Of a stretch of DNA of 64,000 nucleotides, positions 7,178 through 15,618 are shown one piece after another. Location: NCBI RefSeq assembly GCF_038007305.1, contig NZ_JBBOWV010000001.1, positions 3,090,501 to 3,154,500 of the forward strand. Reading direction: 5' to 3'. Under the pieces are notes generated by a model. That model was not told where the DNA came from. It did no database searches and was given only the letters and a program-made list of their open reading frames with translations. Within the stretch, counting starts at the first letter, position 1. The number at the start of each line of letters is the position of its first letter. Made by a program: the position numbers and the translations under genes. The stretch comes from Solibacillus sp. FSL W7-1436. Lineage in GTDB: Bacteria > Bacillota > Bacilli > Bacillales_A > Planococcaceae.

Positions 7178-8767
7178 ATGAGCAGAAAAATTTGGGTTTT
7201 TGATACGACATTACGTGATGGTGAGCAAGTACCTGGGGCTAAACTGAATTTATATGAAAAAGTGGAAATTGCCCAGCAGTTAAAAAAGCTCGGTGTTGAT
7301 ATTATCGAAGCCGGATTCCCAGCATCTTCACAAGGTGATTTTGAAGCAGTAAAAGCTGTGGCACAGAAGGTTGGTCAAAATACGGATATGATGATTACAG
7401 CACTTGCACGTGCAGTGAAAAATGATATCGATTCCGTATATAATGCGGTGAAATACGCAGATAATCCAATGATTCATATGGTTTTAGGAACATCTGATAT
7501 TCATGTGGAGAAAAAGTTCAGTAAATCGAAAGACCAGATTCTGCAAATCGGAGTAGATGCAGTGAAATACGCGAAAACACTGCTGCCGCAAGTACAATAT
7601 TCAACGGAAGATGCATCCCGCTCTGATTTTGAATACCTTTGGAAAACGATTGAAGCCGTCATGAAAGCCGGCGCTACGATGATCAATGTACCGGATACAG
7701 TCGGGTATGCCGAGCCGGAACAGTGGGGCGAAATGATTGCCAAACTGAACTACCGAATGAAAAACCTGGACGATTCCGTACTGCTTTCAGTTCACTGTCA
7801 TAACGATTTAGGTATGGCGACTGCCAATACGTTAGCGGCGGTCAAAAATGGTGCTGATAAAATAGAAGTAACGATGAACGGGATTGGCGAACGTGCCGGA
7901 AACGCGGCATTAGAAGAAGTCGTGATGGCGATTAAGACGCGCGGTGATGTGTACGATGTGTTTACAGATATTAATACGAAAGAAATTATGAATACGTCTC
8001 GCTTAGTGTCAAGCTTCATGGGACTTGATGTGCAAGTGAACAAAGCGATTACTGGTGATAATGCCTTTGCCCATTCATCGGGTATCCATCAGGACGGACT
8101 ACTGAAATCACGCGATGCATATGAAATCGTTCACCCGGAAGATGTAGGACTTGATGATATGGAGCTTGTATTAACAGCACGTTCTGGCCGTCATGCAGTG
8201 AAAAATGCGCTTTCCAAACTTGGCTTTGCAGACTTTACGGACGAAGAGTTTGAAGGCATTTTTGAAAGCTTCCTGAAACTGGCCGATTCGAAAAAAGAAG
8301 TTTACAACCATGATTTATATGTCATTGTTGAAAGCTACTATGAAAAAACAGAGAAGAACAATCCGAATAAGGAATCGTACTCTGATCAGTTTTATGATAT
8401 TGAAGACTTACAGATTATTTCAAACGCTGCCTTCCCTTCAGCCAGCGTAAAAATCCGACGCGGGGAAGATGTATTCAAATCAAGTGCGGTCGGTTCCGGT
8501 CCGATTGACGCTCTTTACTCAGCTATAGCGGATGTAACAGGAATCAAGGTGAAGCTTGTCGAATACAACATCAGTTCCGTATCACGCGGTCAGGAAGCGT
8601 TAGGGAAAGTAAAAATAATAATCGAATACGGCGGAGAGAACTATATCGCAAAAGCAGCAGATACCGATATTTTAAAAGCTTCTGCAATGGCCTATATTAA
8701 TGCGGTAAACAGTGTCATCGTCGCAAAAATTGCCCCGCAAACTGTTACAACGACAGCTACAGTATAA
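7178..8767 (+). CDS. leuA: 2-isopropylmalate synthase
   Basis: This makes 2-isopropylmalate from acetyl-CoA and 2-ketoisovalerate, the first committed step of leucine synthesis. It is 529 residues long, in the range of LeuA. The catalytic start TTLRDGEQVPG, the metal motif SVHCHNDLGMA and the GIGERAGNAALEE stretch are present. The C-terminal 140 residues carry the LeuA dimer/allosteric domain that binds leucine. ATG 7178 is chosen because AAAGGGG is spaced correctly; earlier in-frame starts are too close. LeuA stands alone here, without ilvBHC or leuBCD, downstream of its own T-box. Confidence 0.95.
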   Translation: MSRKIWVFDTTLRDGEQVPGAKLNLYEKVEIAQQLKKLGVDIIEAGFPASSQGDFEAVKAVAQKVGQNTDMMITALARAVKNDIDSVYNAVKYADNPMIHMVLGTSDIHVEKKFSKSKDQILQIGVDAVKYAKTLLPQVQYSTEDASRSDFEYLWKTIEAVMKAGATMINVPDTVGYAEPEQWGEMIAKLNYRMKNLDDSVLLSVHCHNDLGMATANTLAAVKNGADKIEVTMNGIGERAGNAALEEVVMAIKTRGDVYDVFTDINTKEIMNTSRLVSSFMGLDVQVNKAITGDNAFAHSSGIHQDGLLKSRDAYEIVHPEDVGLDDMELVLTARSGRHAVKNALSKLGFADFTDEEFEGIFESFLKLADSKKEVYNHDLYVIVESYYEKTEKNNPNKESYSDQFYDIEDLQIISNAAFPSASVKIRRGEDVFKSSAVGSGPIDALYSAIADVTGIKVKLVEYNISSVSRGQEALGKVKIIIEYGGENYIAKAADTDILKASAMAYINAVNSVIVAKIAPQTVTTTATV

Positions 8768-8801
8768 ACAGATTGTAATAGAAACTAAATGAAAATTACA
8801 G

Positions 8802-9050
8802 GAGGCTGGGACATAAGTAGAATAACCGTTAAATAAGAGGAAAGACATTATTAAAAAACGGATATTTGAAAAATTGATTGGAATGCAGGGCGACTCCTGC
8901 GGGAATAGCGTGACGCCTGAGACTACAGGCTCAGGCCACGCCCGCGGAAAGCGTCCCGGAATGGAAATCAATTTTAACGTTCAGCAAAAAAACACTATTT
9001 TTCTCTCTGAGAGAAAAATAGTGTTTTTGGGTTATGTCCCGGCCTCTTTT
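8802..9050. repeat. intergenic repeat element, copy 1
   Basis: GAGGCTGGGACATAA (8802-8816) and TTATGTCCCGGCCTC (9032-9046) form an outer inverted repeat. Inside, AAATTGATT (8871) pairs with AATCAATTT (8966), and GCCTGAG pairs with CTCAGGC within a GC-rich core (8910-8946). A terminator-like hairpin, AAACACTATTTTTCTC with its complement, lies at 8990-9028. The core and hairpin recur at 42056-42222, and the 3' end recurs at 37618-37681. Related bcr-like elements are known between genes of bacilli. It fills the gap between leuA and the next gene and probably terminates both transcripts. Confidence 0.8.
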
Positions 9051-9106
9051 TAGTTGCATGCTTTTGTTGGTATCCACTTCAAAATTTAACGGCCATTAAC
9101 CGAAAA

Positions 9107-9141
9107 AAGTAGTGCCTTTGACGAATCAATCGGCACTACTT
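9107..9141 (-). terminator. terminator of the luciferase-like gene
   Basis: AAGTAGTGCC pairs with GGCACTACTT, and the minus strand continues into a T-run (9103-9108). Confidence 0.8.
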
Positions 9142-9153
9142 GATTAAACTATA

Positions 9154-10149
9154 TTATTTTTTGAACTGTTCCATTAATAGACGGTAGCTGTTCAGACGCT
9201 GATCGATCGTATATAGATTACAGTTGATCATCGCTTCATCAAAGCCGTAGTATGCCTGTTCTTCTCTAATCTGATTCGCAACATCTTCGGCAGAACCGAT
9301 CAGCATAAGCGAACGGTTTTCCTCCAAAATCATTTTATCCATCTCAGTAAGCGGATAGTCATTTGCTTCTTCAGGAGAAAGCACTGTGAGAAGCTTACCA
9401 CGCATCAAGTTCAGGCGGGTAATTTGCATCGGCATCGATAAGTATTCCGCTTCTTCCGCCGTTTCAGCTACACTGATTGCATATGTCGTAATAATTTGCG
9501 GCTGTTCCATAAAGTACGAAGGCTGGAAACTGTTGCGGTATGCATCGAAAATCCCTTTAGACATTTGTCCATTGAAGAACTGGGCAAACGAATAGCCGAC
9601 ACCCGCTTCACCAGCTTTTTTCGCGCTTTGTCCGCTTGATCCAAGCAGCCAGCTTTGCGGCAGCTGTATTTTGAAAGGCGCGGCGACAACATTATCATAA
9701 ACCGCTTCACCTGTACGTTGTTCATTCATTAAACGTAAAATTACTTCGAGTTTATCGTATTGTTCCGTCAGGTCAGGTCTGCGTCCGCTGGCAAGAGCGG
9801 TCATTGCCGGCATATCCCCGCCTGGAGCGCGGCCTGCACCGAAATCGATTCGGCCTGGTGCCAACGCTGCCAATGTTTTAAATACTTCGGCCACTTTATA
9901 TGGAGAATAATGCATCATCATAATGCCGCCCGTTCCGACACGGATGCGCTCTGTTTTCGCAGCGACATAGGCAGCTGTTACTTCAGGAGCGGAGCTGGCA
10001 AGGGAAGTTGTGTTATGGTGCTCTGCAAACCAGATTCGTTCATAACCGTGCTCATCACCAAGTTGGGCGAGCTTCACTGCATTAGCTAGTGCTTCGGTTG
10101 ATGTCATGCCTTTGGAAATTGGTACTTGATCTAATATACTAAGTTTCAT
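9154..10149 (-). CDS. LLM class flavin-dependent oxidoreductase
   Basis: A 331-residue bacterial luciferase-like monooxygenase (YceB/YhbW type, MsnO8 subfamily) that would use reduced FMN and oxygen on an unidentified substrate. Family features include the start LSILDQVPIS, the FAEHHNTTSLASSAPEV segment, GIMMMHYSPYKVAE, and GRIDFGAGRAPGGD. The barrel ends with an RLNLMRGKL helix and IGSAEDVANQI. It is a single minus-strand gene ending at its own terminator. The upstream 60 bases separate it from ydcF. It is commonly annotated without function; there is no neighbouring flavin reductase. Confidence 0.88.
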   Translation of the reverse strand: MKLSILDQVPISKGMTSTEALANAVKLAQLGDEHGYERIWFAEHHNTTSLASSAPEVTAAYVAAKTERIRVGTGGIMMMHYSPYKVAEVFKTLAALAPGRIDFGAGRAPGGDMPAMTALASGRRPDLTEQYDKLEVILRLMNEQRTGEAVYDNVVAAPFKIQLPQSWLLGSSGQSAKKAGEAGVGYSFAQFFNGQMSKGIFDAYRNSFQPSYFMEQPQIITTYAISVAETAEEAEYLSMPMQITRLNLMRGKLLTVLSPEEANDYPLTEMDKMILEENRSLMLIGSAEDVANQIREEQAYYGFDEAMINCNLYTIDQRLNSYRLLMEQFKK

Positions 10150-10210
10150 TGAAATTCACCTCAACTGTTCGTTACATTTTACGATAACGAATTGGACGGC
10201 AAATGTAAAA

Positions 10211-10783
10211 TTATTGGCCTCTCGTATAGGCCTTAATGATCGCCAAGCGTTCGCGAATACGTGATTTTGTATTGACGACTTTTGGCGTAGGGGCTGCCAC
10301 AACATCTGCTTTTAGACCGAGTTTTCGGGCAAGAATGGTCGCGCGTTTCAGGTGGAAATCATTTGAAATGATCGTGATGCTCGCTGTATTTTCGGGCAAC
10401 AGTTTTTTTGCGAACAACAAATTTTCATATGTTGTAGTAGACTGATCTTCCAATAAGACACGATCTTCAGCAATCCCGTGTTTGATTAAATAGTCCGCCA
10501 TGACCGATGCTTCTGTACGATCTTCATCAGCCCCCTGGCCACCTGTAACAATCGCTTTTACAGCGGGATATTTTTGAAGATAATCCACTGCGGCATCTAA
10601 ACGGTTTTTAAGTGACTGGGAAGGGATGCCTCCTGGTTTCACTTTTGCGCCTAAAATGACAGCAAACTCATTGGTCCCATCAGCCTCATTTTTTAACGCA
10701 GCATTCATTTCATAGTCAAGCCAGTAGAATATTAATACGAGGATAAGTACAATAAATAATAGTGCAAAAATAATTCTTTTCAA
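10211..10783 (-). CDS. YdcF/SanA-like DUF218 membrane protein
   Basis: A 190-residue protein with one N-terminal membrane anchor (about residues 4-22) and an extracytoplasmic DUF218 domain. The family motifs are AVILGAKVKPGGIPS, AIVTGGQGADEDRTEASVMADYL, TTYENLLFAKKLL and ISNDFHLKRA. Members such as SanA and ElyC act in envelope homeostasis, but the reaction is unclear. TTG 10783 follows a GGGGGG site and is chosen over a longer frame to 10945, which would overlap the upstream gene. The ribosome site lies inside the right arm of a large hairpin. Confidence 0.82.
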   Translation of the reverse strand: MKRIIFALLFIVLILVLIFYWLDYEMNAALKNEADGTNEFAVILGAKVKPGGIPSQSLKNRLDAAVDYLQKYPAVKAIVTGGQGADEDRTEASVMADYLIKHGIAEDRVLLEDQSTTTYENLLFAKKLLPENTASITIISNDFHLKRATILARKLGLKADVVAAPTPKVVNTKSRIRERLAIIKAYTRGQ

Positions 10784-10824
10784 AAAAATCCCCCCTTTAT
10801 GTAGTATACGATGCATAAAGGGGG
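10781..10824 (-). terminator. hairpin covering the ydcF ribosome site
   Basis: On the minus strand CCCCCTTTATG, a 12-base loop and CATAAAGGGGG form a perfect 11-bp stem. GATTTTTTTG follows, so it has terminator form. The G-run of the 3' arm is also the only ribosome site of the ydcF-like gene. Confidence 0.75.
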
Positions 10825-10847
10825 AATGTTTCGCTATTGCGGAAGAA

Positions 10848-11819
10848 TTATGAAATGGCTTCTTTTTCTTCCCGAATGACTCTGCGCTGTTGTCGTACCT
10901 GTACGGACAAGTAGTTGATATAACGGAAAAAAACATAAAAAACAATAATTGCAGAGAATGTTAATTGAAAATAAAAATACGTTTCCAGCCAGCTTGTCGC
11001 CATCCCGTTTTGTCCGAAATAACGAATGACTTCATAAGTGGCAGTAGCAGAAATAACCAACGGAAACGTAAAGGCAGCATAGCTTGGATAAAAAGGCAGC
11101 TGTAATGCGCCCGGTAATTTCGACAGTACTAAAAGATACAATATTTGCGCGACAATGAATAATGTCAGAACAATCCCGAATTGACTTTCAAACTGCTGGA
11201 AATAGGCAGCTAAACTGATAGAAGCGGGCGCGGTTAAAATCGTCAGCATCGGAATCGTAGGCTCCGGCAAATCTTTTCGGATAAATACACGGAAAATAAG
11301 AATCGGCACTAATACAGTGAAAGAACAGATCGAGAAAATGACAATCGCTTTTGTGAATATGCTTGAAAGATCACTCGCTGTTAATGGGATAACGGCAGTT
11401 CCGACAAACATAATAAGCCAGCTTGGATAAATATCCGATACTGTAATCCTTTTTTTCCAAATAAAAGTTCGAATAAAATAAAAGATAATAAAGATTTGAG
11501 TCGTTGCAGCAAGAATCCAGATCATATGTATAACGAATTCACTTACACCGTAATAGTGCAACCCGCTGCTTATCGATAAAGTACCCATCGTAAAAGTGGG
11601 GGACACGGATGCGATAATCGGATTTTGCATTTCTGCAAGGATACTGGAAAATGCAAAAATCAGTTTTCCAATGATCAATAGAAATAAAAAGATTCCTGTA
11701 AAAAAACAGACGTGACCAAGAGTGGCTTTGTCCATACTTAAAAATAAATTTCCCAATGAAACCAGTCCGAGCATTAGCCCACTGATCGGAATTGGGACGA
11801 CTTGAAATAAATTTCTCAC
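10848..11819 (-). CDS. TDT family (TehA/C4-dicarboxylate) transporter
   Basis: A 323-residue membrane protein with about ten hydrophobic helices. It starts with NLFQVVPIPISGLMLGLVSLGNL, the TDT pattern (P-x-x-x-x-G-x-x-L-G-x-x-x-L-G-N) seen in TehA, SLAC1 and Mae1 channels that move tellurite, anions or dicarboxylates. GTG 11819 follows GGAGG and is preferred; a frame from 11870 would run through the upstream hairpin. It belongs to a minus-strand series after the SMR genes and before ydcF. The substrate is not deducible. Confidence 0.8.
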   Translation of the reverse strand: MRNLFQVVPIPISGLMLGLVSLGNLFLSMDKATLGHVCFFTGIFLFLLIIGKLIFAFSSILAEMQNPIIASVSPTFTMGTLSISSGLHYYGVSEFVIHMIWILAATTQIFIIFYFIRTFIWKKRITVSDIYPSWLIMFVGTAVIPLTASDLSSIFTKAIVIFSICSFTVLVPILIFRVFIRKDLPEPTIPMLTILTAPASISLAAYFQQFESQFGIVLTLFIVAQILYLLVLSKLPGALQLPFYPSYAAFTFPLVISATATYEVIRYFGQNGMATSWLETYFYFQLTFSAIIVFYVFFRYINYLSVQVRQQRRVIREEKEAIS

Positions 11820-11840
11820 AATGGCCTCCAAAATATAACA

Positions 11841-11886
11841 ACAATGTGCACAATCTATGAGAATATTCATAGATTGTACACATTGT
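11841..11886 (-). terminator. long inverted repeat between the SMR genes and the TDT gene
   Basis: Two 20-base arms (11841-11860 and 11867-11886) are complementary with one mismatch around a six-base loop. On the minus strand the T-tract is weak and the structure ends about 15 bases before the TDT ribosome site, so it may attenuate more than terminate. Confidence 0.7.
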
Positions 11887-11902
11887 TTCTATTAACTCTA
11901 TT

Positions 11903-12217
11903 CTACTGCGTAATTTTTAATCCGACAACCGCAATAATAATAAACGAAATAAATAGAATCCTTTTCCAGTCTTTGGATTCGTTATAGATAAACATTCCTA
12001 CAAGTGTACCGCCGACTGTGCCGATCCCTGTCCATACAGCATAGGCAACGCCCATCGGCAATTCTTTCATTGCCAATGAAAGGAGCGAGAAACTGAAGAT
12101 AAAGGAGCCGATCAGAAATGCATAGGAGCCGAATGACTTTTTCTGGGCAACTTTATTCATTCCGATAACACCGCCGACTTCAAAAAGGCCAGCAAAAATT
12201 AAATATACCCAAGCCAT
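11903..12217 (-). CDS. SMR multidrug efflux subunit (YvdR/YkkD-like)
   Basis: A 104-residue four-helix small multidrug resistance protein. The key membrane glutamate is in the first helix (AGLFEVGGVIG), and helix 3 has the PMGVAYAVWTGIGTVGG signature. Its start overlaps the stop of the preceding SMR gene (TAATG), so the two are translated together and probably form a heterodimer like YkkCD/EbrAB. The sequence type, with a GIxxMNKVA motif in place of a charged loop, fits the B-subunit. Exported substrate unknown: either cationic drugs or guanidinium-like compounds. Confidence 0.88.
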   Translation of the reverse strand: MAWVYLIFAGLFEVGGVIGMNKVAQKKSFGSYAFLIGSFIFSFSLLSLAMKELPMGVAYAVWTGIGTVGGTLVGMFIYNESKDWKRILFISFIIIAVVGLKITQ

Positions 12218-12555
12218 TATGCATCCCTCGCTTCTTCCGGTTCATTTGAAATGAGTTTTAACCCAATGACACCGATTAATAATAATCCAATAAAGCCGAT
12301 TTTTGTGAAGCTGAACGGCTCGTTGAAAATGACCGTTTCCGCAATGACAGTACCGGCTGTACCGATCCCTGTAAACACCGCATAAACGGTAGCGACCGGT
12401 AGTTTTTCTGTTGCGATGATTAATATATAAAACGATACAACAATCAATGCGGCAACGCCGATCCATAGCCACACTGTGTTTGCGTATTTCAGTCCCATTG
12501 CCCAAATAATTTCGATGATGCCTGCCAAGAGGACGAGTATCCAGTATTTTGTCAT
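12217..12555 (-). CDS. SMR multidrug efflux subunit (YvdS/YkkC-like)
   Basis: The 112-residue first subunit of the SMR pair. The conserved glutamate is in GIIEIIWAMGLKYA (helix 1), with VATVYAVFTGIGTAGTV in helix 3 and an acidic cytoplasmic tail (SNEPEEARDA). GAGGTG precedes the ATG. It follows a TetR gene by a five-base gap, the same order as B. subtilis yvdT-yvdS-yvdR. No guanidine (ykkC) riboswitch was found, so control is more likely by the TetR protein. Confidence 0.88.
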   Translation of the reverse strand: MTKYWILVLLAGIIEIIWAMGLKYANTVWLWIGVAALIVVSFYILIIATEKLPVATVYAVFTGIGTAGTVIAETVIFNEPFSFTKIGFIGLLLIGVIGLKLISNEPEEARDA

Positions 12556-12560
12556 GATGT

Positions 12561-13127
12561 CTACACCTCAGTTCTTATTCCTCTGTAAAATATGGTCCAT
12601 CCCGCCTGCAAACGCTTTTCACACCGTTCACTGCCGCCATAAAGCATTTCGACATACAGGCTATCAAGCAATGCCAAAAAGCCGACTGCTGCGTCATTCG
12701 CTGAAACGGACAGTTGCTGTTTTTTTAAATAATCCGTAAATAGCCTTTCCAATTCGTCCAAATAAATGTACGTCTGTTCACTTAACTGCTGCTCCAAATG
12801 CTGCGGCATTAAGAAAATGGAACGCATGAAAAATTTAGTTTCCGCGATGGATTCAAAGCGTTGCTGAAAAGACTGCAGAAATGGCAGCAACACTTTTTCG
12901 ACAGGAAGTTGTTGATGTTTTGCGATAAACTCTTTTGCAAATAACAGCTCAGCTTCCATTGCCTGGTTCGAAATCGATAAATAGAGTTCATCTTTACTTT
13001 TAAAATACGTATAGATCGATTGTTTCCGTATACCTACTTCTTCCGCAATCTGGGCCAGTGATCCGCCACTGTATCCGTGTTCGCTGAAATTAACCAGAGC
13101 TGCCTGGATTATTTTTTCTTTTGTCAC
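12561..13127 (-). CDS. TetR/AcrR family repressor (YvdT-like)
   Basis: A 188-residue regulator. The N-terminal HTH is complete: IIQAALVNFSEHGYSGGSLAQIAEEVGIRKQSIYTYFKSKDEL. The rest is a helical ligand domain. GTG 13127 follows GAAGGTG and is preferred over upstream in-frame starts. It heads the operon with the two SMR subunits and probably represses it until a drug binds. The divergent start of tag lies about 95 bases away, so the same intergenic region may hold both promoters. Inducer unknown. Confidence 0.87.
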   Translation of the reverse strand: MTKEKIIQAALVNFSEHGYSGGSLAQIAEEVGIRKQSIYTYFKSKDELYLSISNQAMEAELLFAKEFIAKHQQLPVEKVLLPFLQSFQQRFESIAETKFFMRSIFLMPQHLEQQLSEQTYIYLDELERLFTDYLKKQQLSVSANDAAVGFLALLDSLYVEMLYGGSERCEKRLQAGWTIFYRGIRTEV

Positions 13128-13222
13128 ATTATCACCTTCCTGACGTTCGTAAGGCAAGCGTAACAAATATTAATTGCGATTGCAACCGAGTTGGATTAGA
13201 GTGGTTAAAAAGAGGTGAGGAC

Positions 13223-13780
13223 ATGGAACGTTGCAGTTGGGTGAAGCTGGATGAACCCATTTATGTGAAATATCATGACGAAGAATGGGGCGTCCCCGTT
13301 TATGACGACAGGAAGCTTTTTGAAATGCTTTGTCTGGAAGGGGCACAGGCTGGGTTAAGCTGGCTGACGATATTAAAAAGAAGAGAAGGGTATTTGGCTG
13401 CATTTGATCAGTTCGATGCGGAAAAGATTGTACAATATGATGAAGAAAAACTTGAAGCATTAAGAAATGACGAACGTATTATCCGCAACCGGCTGAAAAT
13501 CAAAAGTGTCGTGACAAATGCCGAAAGCTTTTTGGCTATTCAAAAACAGTACGGTTCCTTTTCAGACTATATTTGGTCATTTGTTGACGGCAAGCCGATA
13601 ATTAATGCATGGGAATCACCGGCACAAGTACCGATTACAACAGAAATAAGCGACCGTATGAGCAAGCAGCTGAAAAAAGACGGATTCAAATTTGTCGGCA
13701 GCACAATCTGCTACTCCTATATGCAGGCAGTCGGCATGGTGAATGACCATACAACGAATTGCCACTGTTTCAAAAGGTAA
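13223..13780 (+). CDS. tag: DNA-3-methyladenine glycosylase I
   Basis: A 186-residue base excision enzyme that removes 3-methyladenine from DNA. The family start ERCSWVKLDEPIYVKYHDEEWG carries the zinc ligands Cys4 and His18, and the tail NDHTTNCHCF supplies the remaining His and Cys. The pocket motif LEGAQAGLSWLTIL includes the catalytic-site glutamate. ATG 13223 is chosen for its AGAGGTGAGG site; a longer frame from 13121 would overlap the TetR start. It is a single gene divergent from tetR. Confidence 0.95.
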   Translation: MERCSWVKLDEPIYVKYHDEEWGVPVYDDRKLFEMLCLEGAQAGLSWLTILKRREGYLAAFDQFDAEKIVQYDEEKLEALRNDERIIRNRLKIKSVVTNAESFLAIQKQYGSFSDYIWSFVDGKPIINAWESPAQVPITTEISDRMSKQLKKDGFKFVGSTICYSYMQAVGMVNDHTTNCHCFKR

Positions 13781-13785
13781 AAGAA

Positions 13786-13824
13786 GGGGCAGTCTCCAAC
13801 CGGACATGCGGAGTTTCTGCCCCC
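13786..13824 (+). terminator. hairpin after tag
   Basis: GGGGCAG and CTCC pair with GGAG and CTGCCCC around a 12-base loop. There is no clear T-run, so it may rather be bidirectional or weak. Confidence 0.5.
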
Positions 13825-13917
13825 ATATAGGGAAACATATTATGTACGTGGAAGTGAGGAATAACGAACAAGAACTGCGGAATATATTTTAGACCAATGC
13901 GATTTGACGGAAAAATA

Positions 13918-14217
13918 TTAAAATCTAATTGCCTTTTTGGGCGGTGTCTTAGGAGTTTCTATTAACCTTGCGATATTCTTGCCTTTCTTAAACTTTATAT
14001 TATTCAGCCAATAAATAAATGCATCGGTGCGATAAGATACCCCATAATTTACCCGGCCATCTTCTTCATATTTAAACCAATAACCGTGGTCATTACTCCG
14101 GTCAAAAAGCCATTCCCAAAATTCCCATTGTAATTGATTGATATTTCTTCCAACTTTTGCAGGACACTTTATATATTCTAGATCCTCTTCATAATCAAAG
14201 CCTACTTTAATAATCAT
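13918..14217 (-). CDS. hypothetical protein, 99 aa
   Basis: A 99-residue protein rich in Trp and Tyr (WEFWEWLFD, GYWFKYEEDG) with no signal or membrane segment. AGAGG lies upstream of the ATG, which supports it as a real gene. The pattern of an acidic start, an aromatic core and a basic, proline-containing tail (ETPKTPPKKAIRF) resembles immunity-type or SMI-like small proteins, but I cannot assign a family. It is followed 137 bases later by the convergent tag gene. Confidence 0.55.
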   Translation of the reverse strand: MIIKVGFDYEEDLEYIKCPAKVGRNINQLQWEFWEWLFDRSNDHGYWFKYEEDGRVNYGVSYRTDAFIYWLNNIKFKKGKNIARLIETPKTPPKKAIRF

Positions 14218-14396
14218 AAATCTAACCTCTTTCTAATCATATTTACTACGGTGGACAGCATGTTTAAGGCAATTTGTATCAAAAGTTTATGGTTCGTTCG
14301 GTTCTGCAGATAGTAAAACAGCCTTTTTGCTTTTCTTGATTTCGTTATTGAAAAAATACTCTTTTTCTACTATCTACACATTCACTTCAAATAGAA

Positions 14397-14579
14397 TTAA
14401 AACAATAAATGCTGATAAAGGGATACCGTTAATATAATGGCCGATAAAGTTCCTGCGGATAATAAAGTGATCATTTTTCGTCTGTTAACCTCTTTTGTAG
14501 GTTTTATAGCTTCTTTAGAGACAGCAATCCATATTGCAGTCGATACTATGGCTAATATGATTAGAGCTTCATTGGACAT
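14397..14579 (-). CDS. small two-helix membrane protein, 60 aa
   Basis: An excellent GGGGAGG site eight bases from the ATG marks this as real and makes the opposite-strand frame here a shadow. The product has hydrophobic helices at about residues 4-19 and 36-55, joined by a basic loop (EAIKPTKEVNRRK). It lies 22 bases after a 155-residue hypothetical gene on the same strand and may be cotranscribed with it. Function unknown. Confidence 0.6.
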   Translation of the reverse strand: MSNEALIILAIVSTAIWIAVSKEAIKPTKEVNRRKMITLLSAGTLSAIILTVSLYQHLLF

Positions 14580-14601
14580 AAATCGTTCCTCCCCGGTAAT
14601 T

Positions 14602-15069
14602 CTAGGTTTTTATCGCTTGTTCTACATATGCTAAAAAATTATTATAGTTGGATTTACCTTCAAAATATAGCTTCACTTCATAGATGGGGCACAATACGTG
14701 ATCCATTTTTTTAGAATAAAGAACCGATTCATTTTTAATGCTCGGTACATAATTATTTAAATGTACGGTATTTGCTTTTACTGAATTAAAATCAAACCAG
14801 CGATATTGTCCGTCTTTGTGATTTCTTATTACTTCGCCTAAATAGGCACCAATCCGTGAGATGAAAGTTTTTAGAAGCTGCTGTCCAAATTCTGTATGGA
14901 TTAACCGTTCAGCATACTCATTAACGAGACGAACACTATCAATTGAAAAATCCAAATGAGCTTTTGTTAAATGATCCTGATCCCATTGATCTGGTGAAAC
15001 ATCTTCAAATAACAATTTCGCAATAGATTTCTTATCATTTTTAATTAGTTTAGGTTTTAAGAAAAACAT
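14602..15069 (-). CDS. hypothetical protein, about 155 aa
   Basis: A soluble protein with a charged N-terminal part, a middle amphipathic helix (RLVNEYAERLI) and the segment ISRIGAYLGEVI followed by YRWFDF. The AYLGEVI-x-W pattern is reminiscent of DUF3806-like and YfbM-like immunity folds, but the match is weak. ATG 15069 sits after GGTGGGAAG; an ATG at 15081 has no site. It is upstream of a 60-residue membrane protein on the same strand, 22 bases away, which suggests a two-gene unit. Confidence 0.55.
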   Translation of the reverse strand: MFFLKPKLIKNDKKSIAKLLFEDVSPDQWDQDHLTKAHLDFSIDSVRLVNEYAERLIHTEFGQQLLKTFISRIGAYLGEVIRNHKDGQYRWFDFNSVKANTVHLNNYVPSIKNESVLYSKKMDHVLCPIYEVKLYFEGKSNYNNFLAYVEQAIKT

Positions 15070-15122
15070 ACTTCCCACCATCCTGAATCTGGCCTTTGAT
15101 CCTGATTATACCAGTTATACAT

Positions 15123-15170
15123 AAAAAAAAAGACAAAACATATTAGAAGCTCTAAAAATGTTTTGTCATT
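15123..15170 (-). terminator. terminator of the sulP-usp operon
   Basis: GACAAAACAT pairs with ATGTTTTGTC around a 16-base loop, and nine A on the plus strand give a T-run on the minus strand. Confidence 0.85.
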
Positions 15171-15188
15171 TCTCTTTTTAATATTCCC

Positions 15189-15608
15189 TTATTTCACCAG
15201 CATAGCGGGGCATTGGACGCGTTTCATCACTTTATGTGATACGCTGCCCAGCACCATTTCCTGCAAACTGTTTAAACCGCGGCTGCCGATTACCACTAAA
15301 TCGACATTTTGCGTGTTGGCATATTTGATGATTTCAGGTCCCGGTGAGCCGTGAATGATTTCCACTTTATAACGGACTTGCTGCTCGTTGAACATTTCCT
15401 CGATCGGCACGAGCTTCCGACGGCGTTCCATGTAAAGACTTTCGATGGAGCTTGAATGCAATACATCCGTTTTCGCTTTCTCCATATCAATGATAAAAAT
15501 GATTGTCACCAATGTTTCAGCATTTATTCGGGCTATTTTTAAAGCTTCTTTTGCCGCACGTATCGAGTTTTGCGAACCATCAGCGGCCAGTAGAATATGT
15601 TGATACAT
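15189..15608 (-). CDS. universal stress protein A family
   Basis: A 139-residue single-domain UspA protein. It begins YQHILLAADGS and ends with the ATP-binding motif GSRGLNSLQEMVLGSVSHKV (G-x2-G-x9-G-S). It is placed ten bases after a SulP transporter gene on the same strand; this pairing is common, and some SulP proteins carry a fused Usp domain, so the protein probably modulates or senses the transporter's state. It ends at a strong terminator. Confidence 0.92.
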   Translation of the reverse strand: MYQHILLAADGSQNSIRAAKEALKIARINAETLVTIIFIIDMEKAKTDVLHSSSIESLYMERRRKLVPIEEMFNEQQVRYKVEIIHGSPGPEIIKYANTQNVDLVVIGSRGLNSLQEMVLGSVSHKVMKRVQCPAMLVK

Positions 15609-15618
15609 AAGCCACCTC

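Noticed and set aside
12217-13127. A guanidine (ykkC) riboswitch before the SMR pair
   Set aside because: The SMR genes follow tetR by five bases and no conserved ykkC pairing is present; the order matches yvdTSR.
14437-14634. A 65-codon plus-strand frame opposite the small membrane gene
   Set aside because: The minus-strand gene has a strong ribosome site and fits a two-helix membrane protein; the plus frame has neither.
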